64,000 nt of DNA from Oryzobacter telluris (GTDB taxonomy: Bacteria; Actinomycetota; Actinomycetes; Actinomycetales; Dermatophilaceae): NCBI RefSeq assembly GCF_043099285.1, contig NZ_CP170723.1, positions 372,001 through 436,000 of the forward strand. Direction: 5' to 3'. The notes under the pieces were generated by a model. The model was not told where the DNA came from. It saw only the letters and a list, made by a program, of their open reading frames with translations, and did no database searches. Made by a program: the position numbers and the translations under genes. Positions 40,264 through 48,170 of the stretch are shown one piece after another (position 1 is the first letter of the stretch; each line of letters opens with the position of its first letter).

Positions 40264-40656
40264 ATGACCCCCACCCCCGAGCTCCTCGCACTGCTGAAGG
40301 GCACGAGCACCTGCTACCTCGCGACGACGATGCCGGACGGGTCGCCGCAGCTGACGCAGACCTGGGTGGACACCGACGGCGAGCACGTCGTCATCAACAC
40401 GGTCCAGGGCCACCAGAAGGAGCTCAACGTGCGCCGCGACCCCCGCGTCGCGGTCACGGTCGCCGACCCGGACAACCCGTCGCGCTACGTCGCGGTGCGA
40501 GGGCGGGTGCTCGACAGCACGACCGAGGGCGGCGCCGAACACATCGACGAGCTCTCGCAGCGCTACACCGGCTCGCCCTACCCCTGGTACGGCGGTCGCG
40601 ACCAGGTGCGCGTCATCCTCACGATCAGCATCGAGCGGGTGCACGCCCAGGGCTGA
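40264..40656 (+). CDS. PPOX-class split-barrel flavin/F420 oxidoreductase
   Basis: 130 residues with a split beta-barrel fold (STCYLATTMPDGSPQLTQTWVDTDGEHVVINTVQGHQKELNVRRDPRVAVTVADPDNPSRYVAVRGRV), typical of actinobacterial F420-dependent PPOX-class proteins. Such enzymes reduce diverse substrates with F420H2; the exact cofactor cannot be read with certainty. Ends at a hairpin (40675-40705). Monocistronic. Confidence 0.88.
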   Translation: MTPTPELLALLKGTSTCYLATTMPDGSPQLTQTWVDTDGEHVVINTVQGHQKELNVRRDPRVAVTVADPDNPSRYVAVRGRVLDSTTEGGAEHIDELSQRYTGSPYPWYGGRDQVRVILTISIERVHAQG

Positions 40657-40674
40657 GGCCGCGCTCGCGCCGAT

Positions 40675-40705
40675 GGCCCCGACCGGCGGATGCGCGGTCG
40701 GGGCC
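40675..40705. terminator. Terminator between PPOX and four-helix genes
   Basis: A perfect 10-bp stem GGCCCCGACC with GGTCGGGGCC and an 11-base loop lies 18 bases past the PPOX stop and 26 bases before the end of the convergent gene. Confidence 0.85.
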
Positions 40706-40730
40706 CTCGGTCGTGCGGGGGTGCCGGGTG

Positions 40731-41174
40731 TCAGTCGGCGGTCTGCAGGGCCTTGACCTCGTCACGCGCGGCGACGACCGCGGCGTGCTGACGGGCGACG
40801 ACCTCACGGAACCCGGCGCTGAGGTCCTGCTCGAGGGCCTTCTCGTACTCGGAGACCGCGTGGTCCTCGCCGGTCACGGCGGCGCCGAGGACGCTGCCGG
40901 CGTCGTCGCCGGTCAGGGCGTCCTTGAGCGAGATCCACCCACGGTGCAGCGCCGCAGCAGCCGAGCCGCTCTCGTCGACGTCGTCGCCGTACTGGTGGCC
41001 GAGCGCGACGATCTCCTGGCGGAAGCCCGCCCGCTGCTCGGCGAGCCGCTGGAGGGTGGTCGCCCACTCGGGGCGGTCGCCGTCCCGCAGCTTGTCGGCG
41101 GCGGTCGCGAAGCCGCGCTCGCCGTCCTTGAGGGTCTCCACGAGGTCCTTGGCGGCCTTCTCGTCATCCGACAT
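40731..41174 (-). CDS. PA2169-like four-helix-bundle protein (DUF2383)
   Basis: 147 residues, all helical, with GERGFATAADKLRDGD, RAGFRQEIVALGHQYGDDVDESGSAAAALHRGWISLKDALTG and GEDHAVSEYEKAL. These match the ferritin-like DUF2383/PA2169 family, thought to be stress-related. Conserved Glu/His residues could bind metal. GAAGGAG precedes the ATG. Monocistronic. Confidence 0.86.
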   Translation of the reverse strand: MSDDEKAAKDLVETLKDGERGFATAADKLRDGDRPEWATTLQRLAEQRAGFRQEIVALGHQYGDDVDESGSAAAALHRGWISLKDALTGDDAGSVLGAAVTGEDHAVSEYEKALEQDLSAGFREVVARQHAAVVAARDEVKALQTAD

Positions 41175-41411
41175 GTGCGCTCCTTCGTTCGGGGTGCTGG
41201 GTCCTTGGTTCTACCCCGATGACGGACGCCGAACCCTCGCCGTCGCACCTCGACCGGGAACGTTCGACAGCGCGCGGTCCACCGCCAGGTGTGGAGGGTG
41301 GCCGGTGGTCCGGTCACGGACCGACGGATGGTCCGTGGTGACCATGGACCGGGTCGGCCTCGCAGGAGCAGACTCGTCCGCAGGGATCGGGACACAGCGA
41401 AGGGCGAGCTC

Positions 41412-41582
41412 ATGATGATGTGGTTGTGGATCGGGTTGTTCGTCGGTGCGGTCGTCCTGGCCGCGTTCTGGATGGACCGTCGCCGCGGCTCCACCGGTGA
41501 CGCCCGCGACCTCGACCTCCCGGGAACCAAGCAGGGCCGTCCGCGGCACATCGACACCAACGACGGCTTCAACGGCATGTGA
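41412..41582 (+). CDS. Small single-pass membrane protein
   Basis: 56 residues. One N-terminal membrane helix (MMMWLWIGLFVGAVVLAAFWM) is followed by a short charged cytoplasmic tail (DRRRGSTGDARDLDLPGTKQGRPRHIDTNDGFNGM). AAGGGCGAG lies upstream; three consecutive in-frame ATGs make the exact start uncertain. No family is recognised. Confidence 0.6.
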   Translation: MMMWLWIGLFVGAVVLAAFWMDRRRGSTGDARDLDLPGTKQGRPRHIDTNDGFNGM

Positions 41583-41610
41583 CGTCCGCCCGGCCGCGAG
41601 CCGGGCGGGG

Positions 41611-41871
41611 TCAGAACCCGAGGGGGTGCGGCGCGAGGGCGACTGCGGCGAGTCCCGTTGCGGCGACGGCGAGTCCGCAGCCCAGCGAGGTCGCCACGCG
41701 GGCCTGCATCGACGCCTCGATGGCGACGGCCACCAGCGTGATCGCCGAGGCGACGAGCACGACGAGCGTGAGGAGTGCAGCACTCGAGCCGAGCGTCGTC
41801 GGAGTGGACCACGCGAGCAGCGAGGCCGCCACGGTCACGAGCGCGGCGATGGCGAGCCGGAAGGGCGTCAC
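41611..41871 (-). CDS. Small hydrophobic membrane protein
   Basis: 86 residues with two or three membrane helices (FRLAIAALVTVAASLLAW, LLTLVVLVASAITLVAVAIEA, LGCGLAVAATGLAAVAL). The GTG start at 41871 has GGAAGG 8 bases upstream. No known domain. It lies convergent to the preceding small gene. Confidence 0.6.
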   Translation of the reverse strand: MTPFRLAIAALVTVAASLLAWSTPTTLGSSAALLTLVVLVASAITLVAVAIEASMQARVATSLGCGLAVAATGLAAVALAPHPLGF

Positions 41872-42082
41872 GTGGTGCCTTCCTCGCGCTCGGTGCTATG
41901 GCGGATCCGCGACGATCATCCCAGCCGGTCCAGGGCCCTCTTGTGGGTCCTCACAGGGTTCGACGGCGCCTCTTGCCCCAGCAGGGTGGGGTGTGCTCGG
42001 AGGTCCGCGCGACGGCCTGCGCACACGCGCCTGACAGCCTCCTCGCCGGCCTGACACAGCCGGGGCCGACAGGGTCGGAGAC

Positions 42083-43447
42083 GTGCTCGCCGCCGCCCGT
42101 CGCCTGGCCCCGAACGCCACGATGGCGGTCCTGGTCGTCGTCGCGGTCGCGGTGCGCTGGAGCGTCCTCGACGTCGAGAGCGGCGACTTCCACGCGTTCC
42201 TCGACCCCTGGTACACCCACCTCGCGCAGCGCGGGTTCGCCGGGCTGGGCGACGACTTCTCGAACTACAACACCCCGTACCTCGTCCTGCTGTGGGCCGC
42301 CACCCACCTGCCGCTGCCCGAGCTCGTGGCGGTCAAGGCGGTGTCGGTCGCGTTCGAGGTGCTCCTCGCCGTCGTCGCGTTCCGGGTGGTCGGGGTGGTC
42401 CGGCCGGGATCGGTCTGGTGGCCGCGCCTCGTGGCGGGCGCCCTCCTCCTCCTGCCGACCGTGGTGATGAACGGGGCGGCGTGGGGACAGTGCGACGCGG
42501 TCTACGACTCCCTCGTCCTGGGCAGCCTGTACCTGCTGATCACGCGCCGGCCGTGGTGGGCCTGCGCCCTCTTCGGCCTCGCGCTGGCGTTCAAGCTCCA
42601 GGCCGTCTTCTTCCTCCCGGTGCTCGTCCTGCTCCTGCTGACCGGGCGGCAGGGCGTGGTGAGCCTGACCGCGGTGCCGGCCGCCTTCCTCGCCGCGCTG
42701 GTCCCCGCGATGGTCGCGGGCCGCGGGCTGCTCGACCAGCTCGCCGTGTACCCCGCCCAGGTTTCGGGGGCGAGCAGCGTGGGCGTCGCGGCCTCGGGCC
42801 GGGTCGGACCGCGGGGCGGTGGCGGTGGCCGGGGTGGCCCCCCGGTCCCCGCCGGTGCCGGCGCCCCGCCACCGGACCTGATGGCGGGCGGCGTCGGGTC
42901 AGGTGCCGGGCGACCGGGCGGTGGTCCCGGTGGTGACGCCGAGGTGTGGACCGGCCACGCGTTCACGGCCAACGCCCCGACGCCGTACGCGTGGCTGCCT
43001 GCCGACGCGGGCCAGGCGTGGAAGGTCGGGGGCCTCGTCGTGGCTGCTGTCGTCGGGCTGGCCTTCGGGGTCTGGCTGCTGCGTCGACGCCGCGCGCTGA
43101 CCCCCGGCGAGATGGTGCTCGTCGCGGCCGCGGTGACCCTCGTCATCCCGTGGCTGCTGCCGGAGATGCACGAGCGCTACTTCTTCCTCGCCGAGGTCCT
43201 GCTCGTCGTCGCGGTGGCCGCGGACCTGCGGGCGCTCGTCCCGGCCACGGTCCTCCAGGCCGCGAGCGCGACCACCTACCTCGCGTACCTGCGCAGCGAG
43301 CAGGTCGTGCCCCTCGGGGCGTCGGCGGCACTCGCGGCGGTCGCCGTGGTGGCGGTCGCCGTCCTCGCCGTGGTGCGGCTCGGGAGCCCGGACCCGAAGC
43401 GCGGCCACCGCTCAGCGTCGCCACCGGCGCCGCTGCCGATCACCTGA
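42083..43447 (+). CDS. GT-C type membrane glycosyltransferase with Gly-rich insert
   Basis: 454 residues, about ten membrane helices. An early extracellular acidic loop (DVESGDFHAFLDPWYTHLAQRGF), WGQCDAVYDSLVLGSLYLL and the later MHERYF are features of GT-C mannosyltransferases that use polyprenyl-phosphate sugars (GT39/GT87-like). A Gly/Pro-rich insert of about 50 residues (near 240-290) interrupts an extracellular loop. The GTG at 42083 has GGAG close upstream. The acceptor is unknown; it stands alone. Confidence 0.83.
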   Translation: MLAAARRLAPNATMAVLVVVAVAVRWSVLDVESGDFHAFLDPWYTHLAQRGFAGLGDDFSNYNTPYLVLLWAATHLPLPELVAVKAVSVAFEVLLAVVAFRVVGVVRPGSVWWPRLVAGALLLLPTVVMNGAAWGQCDAVYDSLVLGSLYLLITRRPWWACALFGLALAFKLQAVFFLPVLVLLLLTGRQGVVSLTAVPAAFLAALVPAMVAGRGLLDQLAVYPAQVSGASSVGVAASGRVGPRGGGGGRGGPPVPAGAGAPPPDLMAGGVGSGAGRPGGGPGGDAEVWTGHAFTANAPTPYAWLPADAGQAWKVGGLVVAAVVGLAFGVWLLRRRRALTPGEMVLVAAAVTLVIPWLLPEMHERYFFLAEVLLVVAVAADLRALVPATVLQAASATTYLAYLRSEQVVPLGASAALAAVAVVAVAVLAVVRLGSPDPKRGHRSASPPAPLPIT

Positions 43448-43481
43448 CCGGAACGGCTGTGCCGGGCCGGTTCCCGCGCCG

Positions 43482-44519
43482 TCAGCGATCCCGTCGAGGG
43501 GCGAACCCGCTGCTCCCACGGACGACGAGCCGGGTCCCGATCACGTCGCCCTCGGGTACGGGCTGCCCGTCCATGACCAGCTCGAGGAGGTCGAGGAGAC
43601 GCTCGGCGATCGGCTCGACGGGGACTGACACGCTGGTGATCTCCGGGCTGACCATCGAGGCCAGCGGGCTGTCGTCGAACCCGGTCACCGCGAGGTCCTT
43701 GCCGACCCGGATGCCGAGCATCGAGGCGATGGCGACGACGCTGACGGCGAGCGAGTCGCTGGACGTGATGACGGCGTCGGGGACCCCGTTGTGGGTGAGG
43801 AACTCCGGCAGCCGGGTGCGGATCGACTTCAGCGTCGTGCCCGAGAGCACGCGGTGTCGCGGAAGCTGGATTCCCCTCTGGGACAGCGCCTCCCGAGTTC
43901 CTCGGCGGCGTTCGGTGTTCCAGTGCGCGGACGTGCCGTACCCGACGAAGGCGATGTCGCGGCAGCCCTGGTCGACCACGTGGTCGACCGCCTCGTGCAT
44001 CGCGACGGCGTTGTCGATGTCGAGCGCCGCGACGGTGGACCCCGTCTCCGGGCGCCCCATGACGACGAAGGGCACGCCGAGCTCCTCGAGGACGCGGGCG
44101 CGGATGTCGCCGGCCGTCGAGTCCGAGAGGATGAAGCCGTCGACGAGGCCCGCGACCGCGGTCGTGCGGAACTCGTCGGGTTGCTCCTCGTCGTGCGTGA
44201 AGACGAGGACCCGCCGGTTGTGGTGGGTCGCCGCCGGGACGAGGGCGTGGAGCAGCCCGACGGTGAACGGGTTGGACACGTCGAGCTGGCGGCGGACCAT
44301 GTCGAACCCGATGAGCCCGGTGCGCTGTGAGCGCAGGCTCTGGGCGTAGCGGTTCGGCTGGAATCCCAGTGCGGCGATGGCGCGCTCGACCTTCGCCCGG
44401 GTCGGCGGGGTGAACCCGCCGCGGTCGTTGATGACGTTGGAGACGGTCTGCGGGGAGACCCCTGCCGCCTTGGCGACGTCGACGATCCGGGGTCGTCGGG
44501 GGGTCGGCCTGGCGGCCAT
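43482..44519 (-). CDS. LacI family regulator of the alpha-galactoside locus
   Basis: 345 residues. Helix-turn-helix IVDVAKAAGVSPQTVSNVIN and hinge region PNRYAQSLRSQ are followed by a sugar-binding domain (LIGFDMVRRQ ... AVTGFDDSPLASMVSPEITSV). GGGGAG precedes the ATG. It is divergent from the transporter and alpha-galactosidase genes. The tandem ATGTTTCGTTAAAGCG repeat over their promoter is its probable operator. Confidence 0.93.
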   Translation of the reverse strand: MAARPTPRRPRIVDVAKAAGVSPQTVSNVINDRGGFTPPTRAKVERAIAALGFQPNRYAQSLRSQRTGLIGFDMVRRQLDVSNPFTVGLLHALVPAATHHNRRVLVFTHDEEQPDEFRTTAVAGLVDGFILSDSTAGDIRARVLEELGVPFVVMGRPETGSTVAALDIDNAVAMHEAVDHVVDQGCRDIAFVGYGTSAHWNTERRRGTREALSQRGIQLPRHRVLSGTTLKSIRTRLPEFLTHNGVPDAVITSSDSLAVSVVAIASMLGIRVGKDLAVTGFDDSPLASMVSPEITSVSVPVEPIAERLLDLLELVMDGQPVPEGDVIGTRLVVRGSSGFAPRRDR

Positions 44520-44650
44520 CGGCGCTCCCCTCTCGTCGGTTCGACCCCCGCGGTGCGGGGCCGGTCGGCTCAGCGTAGCGAGCGCGTCAACGCCCTCGAG
44601 GTCGGCCCGCGGACGTCGCGGTGTCGTGACGACCGACGACGGAACACCTC

Positions 44651-44706
44651 TTGACGACATCGGCCCAGTCTGTCATGTTTCGTTAAAGCGATGTTTCGTT
44701 AAAGCG
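44651..44706 (+). promoter_or_regulatory. Promoter with tandem 16-base operator repeats
   Basis: A -35-like TTGACG (44651-44656) lies 17 bases before CATGTT at 44674-44679. Two perfect, adjoining copies of ATGTTTCGTTAAAGCG (44675-44690, 44691-44706) cover the -10 and start region, so a repressor bound there would block transcription. Confidence 0.65.
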
Positions 44707-44757
44707 CTCAGCCAATGGCGGCTCACCTCCGGGTCGCCCTGATCCGAGGAGGGTCTG

Positions 44758-45699
44758 ATGACCGCACCACCGCTGGTGGCCGCGCCAGCGCGGGCACTGC
44801 GCCGAAAGGGCCGCAAGCCGCCACCCGAGACCGGCAAGGGCGACCTCAAGTTCGCCCTGCTGTTCATCGCCCCGGCGCTCCTCGGGTTCGTGGCCTTCTA
44901 CCTGTGGCCCACCCTGCGAGGGATCTACCTCAGCTTCACCGAGTTCAGCCTCTTCGGCTCCCCGGAGTTCATCGGCATCGACAACTACACGGCCATCGCC
45001 AGCGACGACCTGTTCTGGAACTCGATGAAGGTGACCCTCGAGTACGTCGTGCTCAACATCGGCTTCCAGACCTCGATCGCCCTCGGCCTCGCGGTCCTCA
45101 TGCACCGGCTGACCAAGTCCGGGATCATCCGCGGCTCGATCCTCCTGCCCTACCTCATCGCCAACGTCATCGTCGCGCTGCTGTGGTTCTGGATGCTCGA
45201 CTACCAGATCGGCATCGTGAACTCCTTCATGGAGTGGATCGGGATCGGGCGGATCCCGTTCTTCGGCGGCGAGGACTGGGCGATCCCCACCATCGCGTTC
45301 GTCAACGTGTGGCGGCACATGGGATACACGGCCCTGCTGATCTTCGCCGGCCTGCAGACCATCCCGGCCACCGTCTACGAGGCAGCCGCCGTCGACGGCG
45401 CGAACGAGTGGAAGACCTTCTGGAAGATCACCCTGCCGCTGCTGCGGCCGGTGCTGGTGCTCGTGCTGATCATCACGGTCACCGGGTCGTTCCAGGTGTT
45501 CGACACCGTCGCGGTGACCACGGGTGGTGGCCCGATCAACGCCTCCCGGGTCATCCAGGTCTACATCGTCGAACGCGCCTTCGAGCGCAGCGACTTCGGG
45601 TACGCGGCCGCCCTGTCCGCCGTGCTCTTCGTCATCCTCGCCATCGTCGCCTGGGCCCAGAACAGGTTCCTCGGCGGCAACGAGTCGGACCTGGCCTGA
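44758..45699 (+). CDS. Sugar ABC transporter permease (MalF-type)
   Basis: 313 residues with six membrane helices and EAA loop EAAAVDGANEWKTFWKITLPLL, from the CUT1 family of oligosaccharide importers. GAGGAGGG precedes the ATG. It is first gene of the operon, followed by its partner permease 9 bases later, a binding protein and two alpha-galactosidases. The substrate is probably raffinose, melibiose or a similar alpha-galactoside. Confidence 0.93.
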   Translation: MTAPPLVAAPARALRRKGRKPPPETGKGDLKFALLFIAPALLGFVAFYLWPTLRGIYLSFTEFSLFGSPEFIGIDNYTAIASDDLFWNSMKVTLEYVVLNIGFQTSIALGLAVLMHRLTKSGIIRGSILLPYLIANVIVALLWFWMLDYQIGIVNSFMEWIGIGRIPFFGGEDWAIPTIAFVNVWRHMGYTALLIFAGLQTIPATVYEAAAVDGANEWKTFWKITLPLLRPVLVLVLIITVTGSFQVFDTVAVTTGGGPINASRVIQVYIVERAFERSDFGYAAALSAVLFVILAIVAWAQNRFLGGNESDLA

Positions 45700-45708
45700 G
45701 GAGCGGAC

Positions 45709-46653
45709 ATGACCACCACCACCACCGCACGGACCACGTCGTCCACGCACCGTCCCGAGGCCGCGCCCTCGTTCCTCAGCAGGGTCAACTGGGGCCGCCT
45801 GGCGGCCTGGGTCGTCCTCTGGCTGTTCATCCTCCTGACCCTCTTCCCCTTCTACTGGACCCTGCGCACCGCCCTGTCGAACAACCGGGCCCTGGCCGGC
45901 GCGTCGGGCTCGCTCCTGCCGGCCGACTTCAGCCTCGGCGGCTTCAAGCGGGTCTTCGGCCTCGGGTCGGTCGAGGAGGCCCTGGCCGAGGGCGGCTCCG
46001 GGGCGTCGATCAGCTTCTGGCTCTACCTGCGCAACTCCTTCGTCGTCGCCACGGCGATCACCGTGGGCCAGGTGGTCTTCAGCGCCGCTGCCGCCTACGC
46101 CTTCGCCCGCCTCCGCTGGCGCGGCCGGGACGCCGTCTTCACCCTGTTCCTCACCGCGCTGCTCGTCCCGCCGATCTTCACGAGCCTGCCGAACTTCCTC
46201 ACCATCAAGCAGCTCGGCCTGCTCAACACCCTGCCGGGCATCGTCCTGCCGTCGTTCTTCATGACGCCGTTCGCCGTGTACTTCCTGCGGCAGTTCTTCC
46301 TCGGCATCCCGCGGGAGATCGACGAGGCAGCCCTCATCGACGGCGCCGGGCACCTGCGCATCTTCTTCCGGATCATCATGCCGATGTCGATGCCGCCCAT
46401 CATCACCCTCGGCATCCTGCAGTTCATCGCGGCCTGGAACGACTACTTCTGGCCCCTGCTCGTCGGACAGACCGAGGAGTCCCGCGTCCTCACCGTGGCC
46501 CTGGGCGTCTTCAAGTCACAGACCCCACAGGGCTCCCCCGACTGGGCCGGCCTCATGGCCGCGACCCTCGTCGCCGCGCTTCCGATCATGGTCCTCTACG
46601 CCTTCTTCGGCCGCCGGATCGTGAACTCCATCGGCTTCACCGGCATCAAGTAA
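45709..46653 (+). CDS. Sugar ABC transporter permease (MalG-type)
   Basis: 314 residues, six membrane helices, EAA loop DEAALIDGAGHLRIFFRIIMPM. GAGGAG lies 5 bases before the ATG. It pairs with the preceding permease. No ATPase gene is in the operon, so a shared MsiK-type ATPase from elsewhere is expected. A 60-base gap separates it from the binding-protein gene. Confidence 0.93.
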   Translation: MTTTTTARTTSSTHRPEAAPSFLSRVNWGRLAAWVVLWLFILLTLFPFYWTLRTALSNNRALAGASGSLLPADFSLGGFKRVFGLGSVEEALAEGGSGASISFWLYLRNSFVVATAITVGQVVFSAAAAYAFARLRWRGRDAVFTLFLTALLVPPIFTSLPNFLTIKQLGLLNTLPGIVLPSFFMTPFAVYFLRQFFLGIPREIDEAALIDGAGHLRIFFRIIMPMSMPPIITLGILQFIAAWNDYFWPLLVGQTEESRVLTVALGVFKSQTPQGSPDWAGLMAATLVAALPIMVLYAFFGRRIVNSIGFTGIK

Positions 46654-46712
46654 CCCGTCACCGCACCACCAAAACCCCTCTCGGACACCATGTCCGGCCT
46701 GGAAGGAATGAC

Positions 46713-48053
46713 ATGAACCGCAAGACGACGCGAGTGCTCGCCACCTTGGCAGCCCTCCCGCTCCTGACCGTCGCCGCGTGCGGCGGTGGCAGCAACGACG
46801 GCGCCGCCTCCGGTGGCACCATCGACTACTGGCTCTGGGACGCGAACCAGCAGCCGGCCTACCAGAAGTGCGCCGACGCCTTCGCCGCCAAGAACCCCGG
46901 CCTGAAGGTGAAGATCACCCAGCGCGGCTGGGACGACTACTGGTCGACCCTCACCACCGGCTTCCAGTCGAACACCGCTCCTGACGTGTTCACCGACCAC
47001 CTGTCGAAGTACCCCGAGTTCGTGAAGAACAAGGTGATCCTCGCCCTCGACGGCGTCGTGCCCAACGTCGACACCGCCCAGTACGCCCCCGGCCTGGCCG
47101 ACCTCTGGGTCGCCCAGGACGGCAAGCGCTACGGCCTGCCGAAGGACTGGGACACGATCGCGCTCTTCTACAACAAGGAGATGGTCAAGGACGCCGGCAT
47201 CTCCGAGGACGAGATGAAGAACCTCACCTGGAACCCGTCGGACGGCGGCACCTACGAGAAGGTCATCGCCAAGCTCACCGTCGACAAGAACGGCAAGCAC
47301 GGCGACGAGGCCGGCTTCGACAAGGGCAACGTGGCCGTCTACGGCCTCGGCCTGCCCGGCTCCGGCGCCGGCAACGGCCAGACCGAGTGGAGCTACTTCA
47401 CCGAGACGACCGGCTGGACCCACACCGACAAGAACCCGTGGGGCACGAAGTACAACTACGACGACCCGCGCTTCCAGCAGTCCATCACCTGGTGGAAGGG
47501 CCTGATCGACAAGGGCTACATGCCCACGCTCGAGAGCACGGTCGGCGCGAGCATGAACGACAACTTCGGCGCCGGGAAGTCAGCGATCAACGCCAACGGC
47601 TCGTGGATGATCGGCTCCTACTCCGGCTACAAGGACGTCGAGCTCGGCATCGCCCCGACCCCTGTGGGACCGGAGGGCAAGCGGGCCAGCATGTTCAACG
47701 GCCTCGCCGACTCCATCTTCGCCGGGACCGACAACAAGGAGGGCGCCGGCAAGTGGGTCGCCTTCCTCGGGTCGAAGGACTGCCAGGACCTCGTCGGCCA
47801 GGCCGGGGTCGTCTTCCCCGCCATCGGGACCGGCGTCGACGCGGCCAAGTCGGCCTTCGAGACCAAGGGCGTGGACGTCACGGCCTTCACCCAGCAGGTC
47901 GACGAGAAGACGACGTTCCTGTTCCCCATCACCGACAACGCCGCCGACATCAACGCCATCATGGCGCCCGCCATGGACGCGGTCCTCTCGGGCAAGGCCG
48001 GCGCCGACTCCCTCAAGGCCGCCAACGACCAGGTCAACGCTCTCTTCAAGTGA
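46713..48053 (+). CDS. Alpha-galactoside ABC transporter binding lipoprotein
   Basis: 446 residues. Signal peptide with lipobox LTVAACGG. The mature type II binding fold (IDYWLWDANQQPAYQKCADAFAAKNPGLKVKITQRG, RYGLPKDWDTIALFYNKEMVKDAG, AGKSAINANGSWMIGSYSGYKD) is typical for oligosaccharides. GGAAGG precedes the ATG. It lies between its permeases and the alpha-galactosidases. Short hairpins in the following gap (7-bp stem at 48088-48106) may lower read-through. Confidence 0.93.
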   Translation: MNRKTTRVLATLAALPLLTVAACGGGSNDGAASGGTIDYWLWDANQQPAYQKCADAFAAKNPGLKVKITQRGWDDYWSTLTTGFQSNTAPDVFTDHLSKYPEFVKNKVILALDGVVPNVDTAQYAPGLADLWVAQDGKRYGLPKDWDTIALFYNKEMVKDAGISEDEMKNLTWNPSDGGTYEKVIAKLTVDKNGKHGDEAGFDKGNVAVYGLGLPGSGAGNGQTEWSYFTETTGWTHTDKNPWGTKYNYDDPRFQQSITWWKGLIDKGYMPTLESTVGASMNDNFGAGKSAINANGSWMIGSYSGYKDVELGIAPTPVGPEGKRASMFNGLADSIFAGTDNKEGAGKWVAFLGSKDCQDLVGQAGVVFPAIGTGVDAAKSAFETKGVDVTAFTQQVDEKTTFLFPITDNAADINAIMAPAMDAVLSGKAGADSLKAANDQVNALFK

Positions 48054-48170
48054 GCGCAGTCGTCCGGGCCCGATGAGGGGGGCCCGGCGCACCGCCGGCC
48101 GGTGCGGCGCCCCGAGGCGCCGTACCGGTCGGTCCGTTCCCACTCTCGCCCCCGAAAGGCCTGACCCACT

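Noticed and set aside
44715..48053. 1112-codon plus-strand frame
   Set aside because: Its first two thirds are shadows of the two permease genes; the real start is 46713 with GGAAGG upstream.
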